DNA from: Lactarius indigo | Lineage: Eukaryota; Basidiomycota; Agaricomycetes; Russulales; Russulaceae | Reading direction: 5' to 3' | DNA length: 64,000 nt | Assembly (NCBI GenBank): GCA_025766275.1 | Contig: JAFKAC010000006.1 | Location: 1,116,001 to 1,180,000 of the forward strand | Part shown: one piece after another, positions 48,929 to 59,993 of the stretch | Position numbering within the stretch: the stretch's first letter is position 1 | Layout: each line of letters starts with the position of its first letter | Program-made: the position numbers and the translations under genes | Notes under the pieces: generated by a model | What the model was told of the DNA's origin: nothing | What the model saw: only the letters and a program-made list of their open reading frames with translations | Database searches by the model: none

Positions 48929-49279
48929 CCGGATGCAACCGCGACGTACAGGGATGTCCTGTATTCAACAAAACCATGGGTTGTGATCTTCTCGAACTAC
49001 GGAAAATGGGTCCGAGGTGTAGGACTTCTCCCTCACCTTCGCTGCACACTTTCCGCTCTGTTCGCTAACCCTCCGAGAGGCCGCGCAGCGAGCCTGGCGC
49101 ACCCAGCAATACTCTCCGACGTTCGGCGCTCCATTCTAAACCTTGACTCGGTATGATATGCTGTACATGTATTGTTCCGTTTGCTGCAGACCGGGATGCC
49201 CGATGATCATGCCGCCCTGCGTGTGCGAGAATCCCTGTCCATCGCCCGCTCAATTACCTCAGCCGAAATATTTGAATGA
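48929..49279 (+). CDS. Unidentified gene fragment, two splice-consistent exons
   Basis: Two plus-strand exons join in phase: 48929-49150 and 49190-49279, with acceptor CGATAG, donor TCG|GTATGA, acceptor CTGCAG and stop TGA at 49277-49279. The predicted piece reads like a folded protein: YRDVLYSTKPWVVIFSNYG, KWVRGVGLLPHLRCTLSALF, HPAILSDVRRSILNLDS and ALRVRESLSIARSITSAEIF. No start exon was found and the family is not recognised. The C-terminus may also continue, because a downstream plus-strand segment (49,280-49,440, VALGMIDIVGQILVRVVEL) reads well in another frame. It could be a lineage-specific gene or a decaying one. Confidence 0.38.
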
Positions 49280-50081
49280 TGCCCTTGCACACACCTCTCG
49301 TATTGCGCGGCCGCCCGTTTCATGCGCACTGGCAGAGGGGACCCCTTCAATCAAGGACGTGTGTCCAAAGTATGATGTCGCCTTAGGAATGATTGACATT
49401 GTTGGCCAAATTTTGGTCCGGGTCGTCGAACTGCGTCGGTAGATCTATTATAGAGACCCGCACAGGTTGTATTCGGTATCTGAAACAGTGTCCGGTCTGC
49501 CGATTATCCGCGGCGAATCACCACGGTATCACCACGAGCTCTTATATGGGGGTGCGGAGAGTGCAGTTGTTAGGTACGCCCTCTTTCGCACATCAGTGGC
49601 CTAGGATCGTCCTCTCTGGATCATAGCGATCATAGCAGGTGAGTGATTGTCTCCGAGTCCGTCAGATTGTGTTTCATTTTGCATCACCACATCAACGCCT
49701 TTGTTGGTTCGTTATATGCCGTATTCCTCACCTCGCTGGCGAGACCGGTCAACTTCAGAGTGTTCTCCGGCCCGGGGAGCTCCATTAGTCCTTGTTTCCC
49801 GGTCTCATATGCGGCGTCGCATGCGCAGTTTGGCGCATACAAATAACGCGCGCCTGCGCACCCCTTCCCCCGACTTCAACGAGTCAGCGTTCTAAATGTC
49901 TCGCTTCGCTGACTCTCCGCACTCTGGACAGCTGTAATCGCAATTTTTTTTCGACCTATAAAGTGCTTGATTGGCGTGTCTGTCGAGAAGCCTTCCCTTC
50001 CTTCAAACGGGAAGTGGGCTGCTACGAATTCTCCTCCAGTATCATTTCGGGCTGGCCAAAAAGCGTCCGTTTCGAGGGATT
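49280..50081. other. Interval upstream of the membrane-protein gene
   Basis: The first 160 bp hold a coding-like plus-strand frame ending at the TAG at 49440-49442. The rest shows only short frames and no recognised feature; it should include the promoter of the gene at 50,082. Confidence 0.4.
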
Positions 50082-51657
50082 ATGGAAGCTGCGGGTGTCC
50101 CTAAACAGGTATATCGTGATTCTAGTGGCACCTCTGATTCTCCTTCCCAAAGTGCGCATCGTTCTCGCTCACCTGATAACTCCCTAACTCGCTTTCGCCT
50201 GATGGTGGCATGAATCATTACAGCATCCAGTGGCTGGACAGTCGCTCAAATTTTGACCCCCATACTTGTTGCCTTCTTTCTTTGCCTGGCCTTTATCCTT
50301 TATCTCCTCTACAAGAGAGGGAAACTTTCTCGATTCGCATCGCTTCCATTCATGCGAGGTGTTCGACGGGTTCGGAGACATCGTGAGTGGGAAGTGGACG
50401 GGGAAGGTAGCTTTCCCCACGCCCCAGACGCGGAAGCGACGCCTATGATAAGCCAACCCCATCACTGGAATTCCCTCTTTCCCCGCAATGCCACGGATCG
50501 CCAGCACCTCAGCTCTCGCATCAAGCAGGGTATGGTGACACCCGCGATTACGACCGCCGTCCGCTCAATACGGAGATTGTTTGGTAGGGGTCCCATTCCC
50601 GTGTCCCGTGTCGCAGTCCCAGAAACCTTTGACATCGAGAGTTCCGACTCTGAAACGGACCCCTTTGACACCCTCCGGAGCAATGCATCCAAAACGAAGC
50701 GAAACCCGTTCGCAACTCTACGACAGAATGTGGCGTCGGGGTCGGATCGCGGGGCGTCTTCGTATACTCTCACACACCCCAGCGACGGGACGAGGGACTC
50801 TCCAACCCTTGACCCGGAGCTTGAAAGCGACCGTGGACTTGACCAGAGTGTTGCCAGTGGCGTCGGAGGAGGAGGTAATGGTGCTGACGACCATGACAGT
50901 ACTGGTGAATGTGTCATATTGATCGCTAGGAACGGGCAGGACTACTCTTCCGGGGGCTCCCTGATCTCCTTGCGAGGAGACAGAAGTCCCGTCGAAGCAG
51001 ATCAAAGTAGTATCGAGGTTGTACCACCCACACCTACTCTCGATAAACGGGTGAGTACATTCAACAACGCAATGACCCGCGCGAGATCGTTAACCATTGT
51101 GCTATCAGCCCTTCCGAGCAGGCGCTTACCATGCAAGAAGTGCCTCTACACCCCATCTTCCCTCCCCCTCCTCCTCCACTCCCATATCACACTCGTTCTC
51201 TCCTTCGAGTGATGACCTACCAAGCCGTGGCGCTCCACCGCCACCACCCACTCCTTTTTTATTACAATCTGCTTCCGGGATCCGTTCACGCCCCTCCGGC
51301 AAGGACGCCCTTCGCACATACTACACGTCGGCAGCACCGCCCACAGGCCCCGTGGAAAAGCAATCTCAGAGCCCACCCGACGTGGCACCCGCCCCCACGT
51401 TGTCGCTTCGCATGTCGCCCATCCAGCGCACGCGCCGCAAACGTGGTGCCTACTCCCCTCCCCTCTCGCCCCAGCTGCGAAATTACATGCCGTCATTCCC
51501 AGGGCGGTCGCCCCCGGGTTCTCCATACGCCCTGCCGAACTCGGTGCCATCGAGCCCGATCAGCGCATCGGACCCACAAAATCTGATACCGTCCGCAGTG
51601 CGTGGGGCTGGCTACAATCCATTCCAGCACACAAGGTCGGCAAGTGACCTCGGGTAG
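50082..51657 (+). CDS. Single-pass membrane protein with disordered Ser/Pro-rich tail
   Basis: Three-exon model of 481 residues. Exons: 50082-50151, 50224-51050, 51109-51657. A short Ser-rich N-terminus ends SSGWTVAQI and runs directly into a membrane helix (about 34-51, LTPILVAFFLCLAFILYLLY). Basic residues follow (KRGKLSR), then about 420 residues rich in Ser, Pro, Arg and Asp with SDSETDPFDTLR-type acidic clusters. The last exon is Pro/Ser-rich and ends NPFQHTRSASDLG. This is a signal-anchor protein with a cytoplasmic disordered domain; a role in signalling or cell wall sensing is only a guess. The first exon is the weakest part: the donor GTGCGC at 50152 was chosen because it keeps phase. 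An alternative upstream start is possible. Confidence 0.6.
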
Positions 51658-53253
51658 ATGGCACTCTGCTAGATGGGGCCATTGGCGGGCACGTTGGCGT
51701 GCCTTATGACCCGTTTCAGGGTCGTTGTATTACTGTCTTGCTCAGCCGTCTCATTGGACAATTCACGAATGGAAAGGTATGACTATGTGACGAAGCCTTG
51801 ACTATCGAACAACTGGCACTTGGGCACCTGAATTAAAAGTCTGCATAGGACACTTATAGCCATACTACCCAATTACCAACCCCCCCCCTTCCAATTCGCC
51901 TTCCTTTACCCTGATATCTTTATTTCTCTGCGACCTGACACGTTAAACGGTCTTACAGTATTCTTCTGTGTATGTTGTTCTTTGTGATCATTGTTTTCCT
52001 TGTGTAAATTATTCGGGCTCTGTATACTTAGAGAAATACCAGGTTTACGGTCATCAGAAATTTATTTTTTACCTCATGCACCTGACTGCGTTCCATTGTC
52101 CCTTTTTTTCAACATGGTCCCAAGCAAGCATTGATAACGTTACACTAGGCAGGATCAAGTAAAAAAAAAAAGGAGAGAAGTAATTAAAGGAAATGAGGTT
52201 TCTTCCGCCCGTCTCATATTCCTACGGTCTTTGCCAGGGTCGGCATCATCGTGGTATGTTTGACGTTGGCTTTGTTCGAAAAGGTATAATGATGGGCTAG
52301 TAAGGTGACTCGTGTGACCAGAGGGGGCCTCCCTCAGAGAAGGCAGGCAGTGGAGAAAAACAGAAGGAATACTGGGGCCACTAAAAAGGTAAACGCGCCG
52401 GCTTGTTCGGACACTGGAACGTGTCTCTTTTAGAGGCGTTGATGGACGTCCTGAAACATTAAGTAGCGCGGAAAATACCAGACGGCCTCGACTCGGCGAT
52501 CAAAGTGGGTGGGGAAGCAAATGGTATGGGGGACGAGGCCACCATACGATACGGCGCACATAAAAGTCACTAGGTAGCGCACAGCCAAGCAGTAGAGGTT
52601 TTAGATCAGGAACCGGCGGTCAGGGTGATGGAGTGAGTGTGATTTGCACACCCGGTGCAGTTGCAAAAGAGACAGGCAGGAGGGCGCTTCGTGGTGTGCG
52701 GGCATGTATGCCACAAGGCCGCAGCAAATGGAGATGGAGCGGCGAGAATTTGTAAATGGACTTGCTGCGCACGCACAGAAGAGTAAATGTGGACACATTA
52801 GAACAGTGACTCGGAAAGTACAGCGACACGTGTGGGAGTTGCGAGCGCCTGTAGCTTAGATCGGTATGTAGGGTGAGAAACCGAGTTGGTTGTGCCAGGG
52901 ATTGTGATAATAGGGCAAGCACAGACGATCGCAAGAGAAGATGATTGTGTGAAAAGTGCCAGTGTTTACGCGAGTCACATCCCGTGATGGTGCCCTAATA
53001 GTTGATTGAGTGAGGAGAGTGCCCAACTTGACCGTCCATGTGCCCTCGCCTCGTGTTGCCCTGTATGCACCCTCGTCAAATCTAGCTCCGTCGGGGTTTG
53101 TAGGGCTTAGTCAGTCGCCCCGCGTGAAAAAAAATCTTCGGCTTCGAGTGCTTCCGCAGACCTCCTTCCCTCCCTCGTGTATTTTTACATACCCCCCCTA
53201 CCGTACTTTACTCGCTTCTACTTGCCCACTAACCATCCCCTTTCCTCCGTACC
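51658..53253. other. Interval of 1.6 kb without gene
   Basis: Contains T- and A-rich spacer (51,850-52,200) with two homopolymer runs, and only short frames. I see no RNA gene or repeat. The right end (53,000-53,250) is pyrimidine-rich, with CT tracts and CCCCCCTACC-like sequence just before the next start codon, typical of fungal core promoters. Confidence 0.5.
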
Positions 53254-56200
53254 ATGTCTCCGCCCCCCCCACCGCCCCCTCCACCGCCTCCGCCACTCTG
53301 CTTGCCCTCGTTTACCCGCAAGGGACGGAAAAAGCAGCTCGAAGAACACTTTGATGAGAAATCTGCCTCCTCCCGTCCATCATACCCCCGTTCTGGCGGA
53401 TCGCGCTCTTCTCTTCCGGGTTCGGGTTCCCACCGACAATCGAACCCCGGCTCTCCTCTCGCCCGCTCGGGATCATACTCCCCCACCGCTACCATCACCG
53501 ATGCTCAGTCCAGGACGGATTTAACGTCCCGAGCTGAGAAGCTCACCTTTACGGAGGACACGGAATCATATAACAACCTTCCTAGAATGGCACCCAAGCT
53601 CGATCGCTCACATTCTAAGCTCACTCGCGGTAACACCCTCCGGAACAGGCTCGGATATGGCTGGACACTCGGTTTGGGTCGCAAGGACAAGGATAAGGAG
53701 GATCTATTCACCGAGGTAGATCGTTCATCATCCGCAACCACTATCCTTCCCGTGTACCCCCGAGATGCTCTCCCCTCTTTCCAACCAGAAGCTCCCCAAG
53801 GCGGCCCCACTCGCCACATGTCCCAACGCTCGAAGAGCTCTCAGCAAAGTAAGGATAGTAGGGGAAGCAAGGAAAGCGGGGAAAGTAAAGCGTCCAAGAC
53901 CAGCAATCTCTCAAGCGGGAGCAAGCGATCCAACAACTCTCAACGGCCCTCTCTCACAGGCAGCGGTTCCGTCAACACCTTGACCAGTTCAGCCATCGGC
54001 CGCAAAGACGGCTATGAGGACCCAATTCATGAATACGCCGACACATATCCTCGGCTAACTGAGCTGCGTAAGCTCATGGCCAAGGATAATCTTGATTACT
54101 AGTCCGTTTCCACGACTCTCTTCGCTTTTCGGCACTGCATTTACTTTTACTCGTCAGTGTTATACCGTCGGAAGACGCCCACCAGTCCGAGTACACCGCC
54201 GAGGCCGATAAGCGCAGGGAGTGGATATCAAAGTACGTGATTCCGCGGTTTCAGCCTTAGCACATGGGTACGCAATACTTACTATTCTGTACACAGCTTC
54301 ACAGGCTCGGCTGGCCAGGCCATCATATCAAAGACCGCAGCGTACCTTGTTACTGACTCACGCTATTGGCTTCAAGCTGAAAAGGAGCTTGACGAGAACT
54401 GGGTGCTGATCCGCGCTGGCGCGCCTGGCGGTCCTCGGAATTGGGTAGATTGGATTACCGTTAGTATTTTTGCCAGCATATTGGCACTGGATCATAAGCT
54501 GACTTCATTTATCCACTGGAAGGACCGAGTCAACGAGTCGAAGCTTGGAATCGATGCACGCATGATCTCCAACGAAATCGCTTTACAACTCTACCCCCTA
54601 CTACAAGCCAAGAAATCCAAGCTTGTGTACCCATCACAGAACCTGATCGACCTCATCTGGGAGGGTAAACCGACGCGCTCAAAGAACAAGATTTATGTCC
54701 AACCTATCGAGTACACTGGTGAGCACCCGACCTAACCCCTGTCCCTTGCAACACACAGCCAATCTACTCATTTAGGCAAGGATGCCTCGAAGAAGATCAT
54801 TCAAGTTCGCGATTGGATCAAGAATCACCCTGTTTCCAGTAATAGTAATTCACCCTCCAAGGGTCCACCGCCACCATCTCAACAACACGTTGGCACCCTG
54901 GTGACCAGCCTGGCTTCTATCGGTGCGTTCGTTCGCGCCCCCTCATGGTTCCTGGGGTGCTCATGTGACTCGCTCAACAGCTTATGTACTAAATCTTCGT
55001 GGAGACGATGTCCCATACAACCCCGTGTTTGTCTCGTACTTGTACATCGGCCTCGATCGTGCTATCCTGTTCATCGAACAGGATAAAGTCGAGCTACCGG
55101 TGCGCGAGTATCTTCAGAATCTCAAGGTTGAGACCAGGGATTACAATGCTATATGGACTTTTTTGCGTACCCGTGAATGGGGTGAAGGCAAAGTTCGCGT
55201 TCTCCCTCACTCAATTTTTCTTTATTTATATACTGATTCGCACCTACCAATAGGTGATCATCGCACCGCAGACTTCATATGCTATCTCTCTCATGTTGAC
55301 ACACTACCGATATACCGTCGCTACTTCTATCATTGAAGAGATGAAGAGTGTCAAGAACGAAGTCGAGATTCAGGGACTCAAACGTGCCTATCTACGCGAC
55401 GGCGCTTGCTACGTGCAATTCCTCGCCTGGCTCGACGAGAAGATGTCCAAGGGTTTCCAGATTTCCGAGTGGGAGGCCGCGTGGCGACTCACGGAGTTCA
55501 GAAGCAAGGCGAAGAACTATATGGGACTTGCCTATGAGAACATTTCGGCGGCGGGGCCCAATGCCGCCCTCCCACATTATTCTCCCCTCAAGAGCGATAG
55601 CCTTTTTATAGACAAAGAAACACCATACCTCAATGACTCTGGAGGCCAGTATCGTGACGGCACGTGTGATACCACACGGACCATGCACTTTGGTCGCCCA
55701 ACCCAGGAACAGAGCGAAGCGTATACACGAGTGTTGCAGGGTCACGTACGTGGATTCTTTCCCTTTTCAAGGGAGTTACGAATACCCATATGTGTATGCA
55801 GATCGCCATCGACACTGCTATTTTCCCAAAGGGTACGACGGGTGTGCAGCTTGATGTTCTCGCGCGGAAGAATTTGTGGCAAGACGGATTAAACTATCTG
55901 GTGAGTTGATGCACACTTTTTACTTAACTTGGTCGAGATTCTCATCATGCGATCTTGATTAACAACAGCACGGGACGGGCCATGGCGTTGGGTCCTTCCT
56001 CAACGTTCACGAAGGTTTACATGGGTTCTCGAGCGGTGTACCTTTGACTCGTGGCCACGTTCTTACCAACGAACCCGGCTATTGTTAGTTACACCTGCCT
56101 TCTTTTACCCCGAGTTGTCGATTCCTGACTTTCCAAAAACACAGACAAGGCCAACGAATTCGGCGTCCGCATCGAATCCGTCCTCGTCGTGCGTGACGTG

Positions 56201-56467
56201 CGCACGAAACACATCGATCCAGACCAGAGCTGGCTCGGGTTCGAGCGGCTGACGTGCGTGCCGATCCAGACACGCATGGTGGTCGAACACATGCTCAGCA
56301 AGGAGGAGAAGGACTGGTTACGCGACCACAACCGCGCGTGCCTTAATGCACTCGAGAACCACCTCAAGGACGACAAGCGTGCGCTCAAGTGGCTGCGCCG
56401 CGAGGCGGAGCGCGCCATTGGCATCGCGCCGGCTGGGCCGGGCGGCGTCTTCATCGACTGGGAATAG
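53254..56467 (+). CDS. Xaa-Pro aminopeptidase P with 265-residue N-terminal extension
   Basis: Ten-exon model of 889 residues. Exons: 53254-54101, 54158-54232, 54297-54459, 54523-54718, 54776-54922, 54981-55192, 55254-55745, 55802-55900, 55969-56083, 56145-56467. From about residue 266 the protein is a normal cytosolic-type aminopeptidase P (M24B): [41 protein letters not shown], then the pita-bread domain. The dinuclear metal ligands are all present: Asp675 and Asp686 ([15 protein letters not shown]), His749 (HGTGHGVG), Glu779 (LTNEPGYY), Glu793 (GVRIES). The enzyme removes an N-terminal residue before proline. The first 265 residues are unusual: a 12-Pro run, Ser/Arg-rich and SKxS-type low complexity, in the same uninterrupted exon that encodes the start of the catalytic protein. 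Internal ATGs could give a shorter form. Confidence 0.9.
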
Positions 56468-57183
56468 ATGAGGGGAGCAGGGCCATACATACGCCTTTCG
56501 GCAGCAACCCTGCGTGCCCTGGCAGATCCATCCTATCCGAGCCAACATCTCTTATCACATTCGACATATTCACCTACCCCGGATATCCCCTCCCGAGACT
56601 CGTTAAGCTCCTTCCGACACCGGGTCATCACAGCGCCACCTAATTGCTCTTTGGCTCAATACCATACACCCCAATTCCTGACATATAATTTTTTTTCTAA
56701 TTTACAGTCACAGGGAGCTCTGTTTGCAGGGCGGCCAGGCTCCCACAAGCGACCGACTCACAGACGATCTCGGCTCACTTTATTTTCTTTCTCCTTTCTT
56801 GATATGAAATGACGACGCCCTTCGATGTGAGTTACTTTTTTTTTAGACGTTCTTATTGCCTTCCGTGCTTTCGCGCGATTCATGTTAGTTCGCTTTCATT
56901 TATTGTTTTCTTTAAGTATGACCAGTAGGCGGGGGTGACAAGCGGTAGCTGTAGAGTTGTTCTGCACGATCCGTACACATTTATGTCGTAGCTGTAACGT
57001 TCCATGATGTACATACCTCTTAGACTACACACCAATGCCAAGAGCGTATGCGACTGAATGAGTACAGTATGCAATGCGTGTGCCATGATGTTTAAGAAAA
57101 AAACAAATGGTGTGCACAGAAGTACAGGAACGAGTGTCGCAAGGTACATGAGTGAACAGATACTGCTGAGGTCCAGATTGCGA
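56468..57183. other. Spacer between aminopeptidase P and NOG1 3' ends
   Basis: About 700 bp between convergent stops, AT-rich with several T-runs. No coding or RNA feature recognised; likely 3' UTRs of both genes. Confidence 0.5.
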
Positions 57184-59702
57184 TCATCGCCGGCTGGTTT
57201 TGCCTGCCTTCCGCTTCCCAGAGAAGAGATGCTTTGGCTGGAAGGAAAACATTTTAGCGCCTATGGAAAGAGAGGTCCGCAGAGGTGTGCGCCCCAAGTA
57301 GAGTGGGAACAAGAAAAAACACACCATTTTGACTCTGATAGCCCGGTCGCTCTCGCCCGCTTTTGCGAGCATGTTGCGCCGACGCTGGCTGATATTTCGC
57401 AGCCGTATGGCCTTGGAAGCTTGCTAAGGTAAATATCAGTATTTACAAGATATATGGAAGAAGAAAAAACTCGAACGTACCGCTTCGTCTCGCAAACCTG
57501 CCAGCTGCCGGTTTGAGTTGGGTGCACGCTTCCTTGCAATGACTGCGCCAGAGTTGGCCTTGCCACGCTTGCGCGGCGAGTTATCGTCGTCCTCACCGTC
57601 GCCGTCAATCTCCATCGTGTCCACGTCTTCACCCCCATCCACCTCCTCCCACGCTGCTTCGTCATCACCGTCGCCGTCGACGTCCATACCGTCTTCATCC
57701 TCGTTGCGCATGCGCTTCTGCGTCACCGCCCCTCCGCGCATTTTGGCGATCATGACCGCGCGTTCTCGTACGCGGCTGGGGTCGAGACCGGCTCTGGTCA
57801 GGTCGGTGGTCAGTTCTGTGATCGTGCGAAGGCCCGCGGTGCGCGGGAGGCGCGCTTTGTTCTTCATCTTCTTTTTGCTTTGCGCTTCCAGACGGTGCCC
57901 AAGCGCGACCTTGGCCGCGGCTGCTTCACGCTCATCGTCCGAATCAAACTGTCAACGCAATTGTTTTTTTAAATGCGAAACTCGTTGGAAGGGGGGGGGG
58001 GGGGCTCACCATGTCCCCGCGATCGTCATAGAATCCCTCGGCTTCTAGCGTCTCTTCTTCGCGCTCGAGGGCTTCGAGCTTCTCTGCGATGTCGGGGTCA
58101 ATGAAATCGGCAATGTTCTTGCCGTCCATGATCTCTGGAATAATGTCGTTCTTCCATTCGTCGTCCGCGAGGATGTAATTCTCTGTCTCGCTTGGTCAAC
58201 CAGGGAGATCACTAAGGGATCACTCTACGCACTTTTGAGGTTGATGTTGTATACCCCCGCACCGCCCTCTTCCAACTCAATATCCCTCTCGAGCTTCCGC
58301 CGCTCAGCGTCATTTTTGTCGTACTTTTTGCGTAGCTTGACCGCTTCAGGGATGAATGGTTCACGGACAACATCGTCGCGTGGCTTTGGTTGTGCGACAG
58401 TGAATACGGTTGATGATAGTGTTGATTTTGCTGCCTTTGAGCTTGGCGTCGACACGCTGAGCAAGGAGTGCATCGCAAGCCTTAGTTTTTAAGATCCATC
58501 ACGCCTTCCTCTGAGTAGCACGATACCTGCACGCATTGTACGTCGTCAGTATCAATGATTTCTTGCACAAGTACGCGGGTTTCCGGAGGTAGGTCTTCGA
58601 GCCGAGTAACGTCGATCTTGTTAATGACAAGGACGGTAGGCTTTCCCGAAAATAACGGCTTGATGGAGTGGAATAGTTTACACTAGAAACCTAGGTCATC
58701 GAGCAGTCCGCGGAAGCGAAGGGACCAAAGCGTACCTGGGCTTCTACAGTGTATCCGCATTGCTCACTGAGGTCCATAAAATACAGCACGCAGCTTTTCA
58801 AATGTGCCAATGCCGTGATGCTCTGCATCTCGATCGTGTTCATCTCCTCTAGCGGATGATCAAGGATGCCAGGCGTGTCGATGACCTGCCATCGAAGGTA
58901 CTTGTAGTCCAAGTGTCCCACGAAAAGGGATTTGGTGGTGAACGCGTATGGCTGGACGTCGACGTCTGCACGCGTGACCTTGTTGATGAAAGACGATTTC
59001 CCGACGTTCGGGTAGCCGCAGATGAGGAGGGTGCGGGTATTCGGATCGATAGCGGGCAGACGCGATATATGCTGCCGGACTTGCTCGAGGTAAGCCAAGG
59101 GATCTTTTTGGCGACGCATAACCGTCGCCATTCTACGCACGGGGTTCAAGTTCAATGATGGATCATCTGAAAAGGTGCAGAGCGCACCGGCCAAGCGCTG
59201 CTCGTTTGAGTTGTTTACACCGGTACAAGCTGTCTCCGAACTTGAGTAGCCGGACATAGTCTTTTGCTACCTGGTCAATGAGGTGTCGTGCGGTTCGTAA
59301 TTGGCCGAGGGCGAGCTTGTAGTGATTCTTGTCATACAGCACGTTCATCAGAGAAGACAGAAACGGATGCAAGTCCTGTACGCATTCGTGAGGTAAGCTG
59401 AGGGTTAGGCACGAAGCAAAGCGACGACGTACATCGAGCATCGGGAATTCGGAGAGGATCGCACCAAGTTTTTCGTCGAAAGAGTCTTGCGTGAACTTGA
59501 CTTTGCGCATATAGAAGTTGCGGATGCGACTAATCTTGAAGTTTTTGTGGATGACCTATTGGAGGGCTAAGATAATGTTTCATCAGGGTAGACGTTGGCG
59601 ACACACAGTGGGTGTCTTGCGCTGTGTCTTGGACAGCACGATGTCTAAGAAATCTGCCGCAGTGGGCACTGGGGCGATAGCTTTCAGACCGCTCGTCGAC
59701 AT
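57184..59702 (-). CDS. NOG1: Nucleolar GTP-binding protein Nog1 (frame broken by two 1-nt insertions in this sequence)
   Basis: Essential GTPase of 60S ribosome biogenesis. Exons (minus): 59702-59607, 59555-59433, 59375-59188, 59132-58736, 58682-58233, 58182-58010, 57948-57481, 57423-57325, 57237-57184. The start [21 protein letters not shown]1 [15 protein letters not shown]3 DTPGILDHP and G4 VINKID are intact, as are [25 protein letters not shown] and the end [17 protein letters not shown]. In exon 5 the conserved protein changes frame twice. After EEGVMDLK an A5 run (minus strand; T5 at 58486-58490) is one base too long. At the boundary between NTIINRIH and VAQPKPRDD there is one extra T (CAC-T-GTC). 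Ignoring both bases, all exons stay in phase and give 681 residues. Sequencing errors are the simplest explanation. Confidence 0.85.
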
Positions 59703-59993
59703 CTTGGGTGTGCGATCGACGAAAGCGAGAAAATCGATGTTATGATCACAAATTGAATTGAATTCCCACGGTATACAGGACACGACTTTACGATTTACAA
59801 AAGATGCGTAAAAATCGAAAGCAACAGAAGATGGAATGAGTATAGATGTCATCAGTCTCCTACACGTGCGACCCCTCTACTCTGACACCAATCCTTCGAG
59901 TAAATATCAAATGCGGTGATTAGTGAAACAAAAATGGTCCCTTGCTCATGTGTATGGGAGTGGAAGTGGTAACCTGACCGTTCGTTTGTAAAG
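59703..59993. other. Short spacer between G-alpha 3' end and NOG1 start
   Basis: About 290 bp. It must carry the NOG1 promoter and the G-alpha 3' UTR. No motif recognised. Confidence 0.4.
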
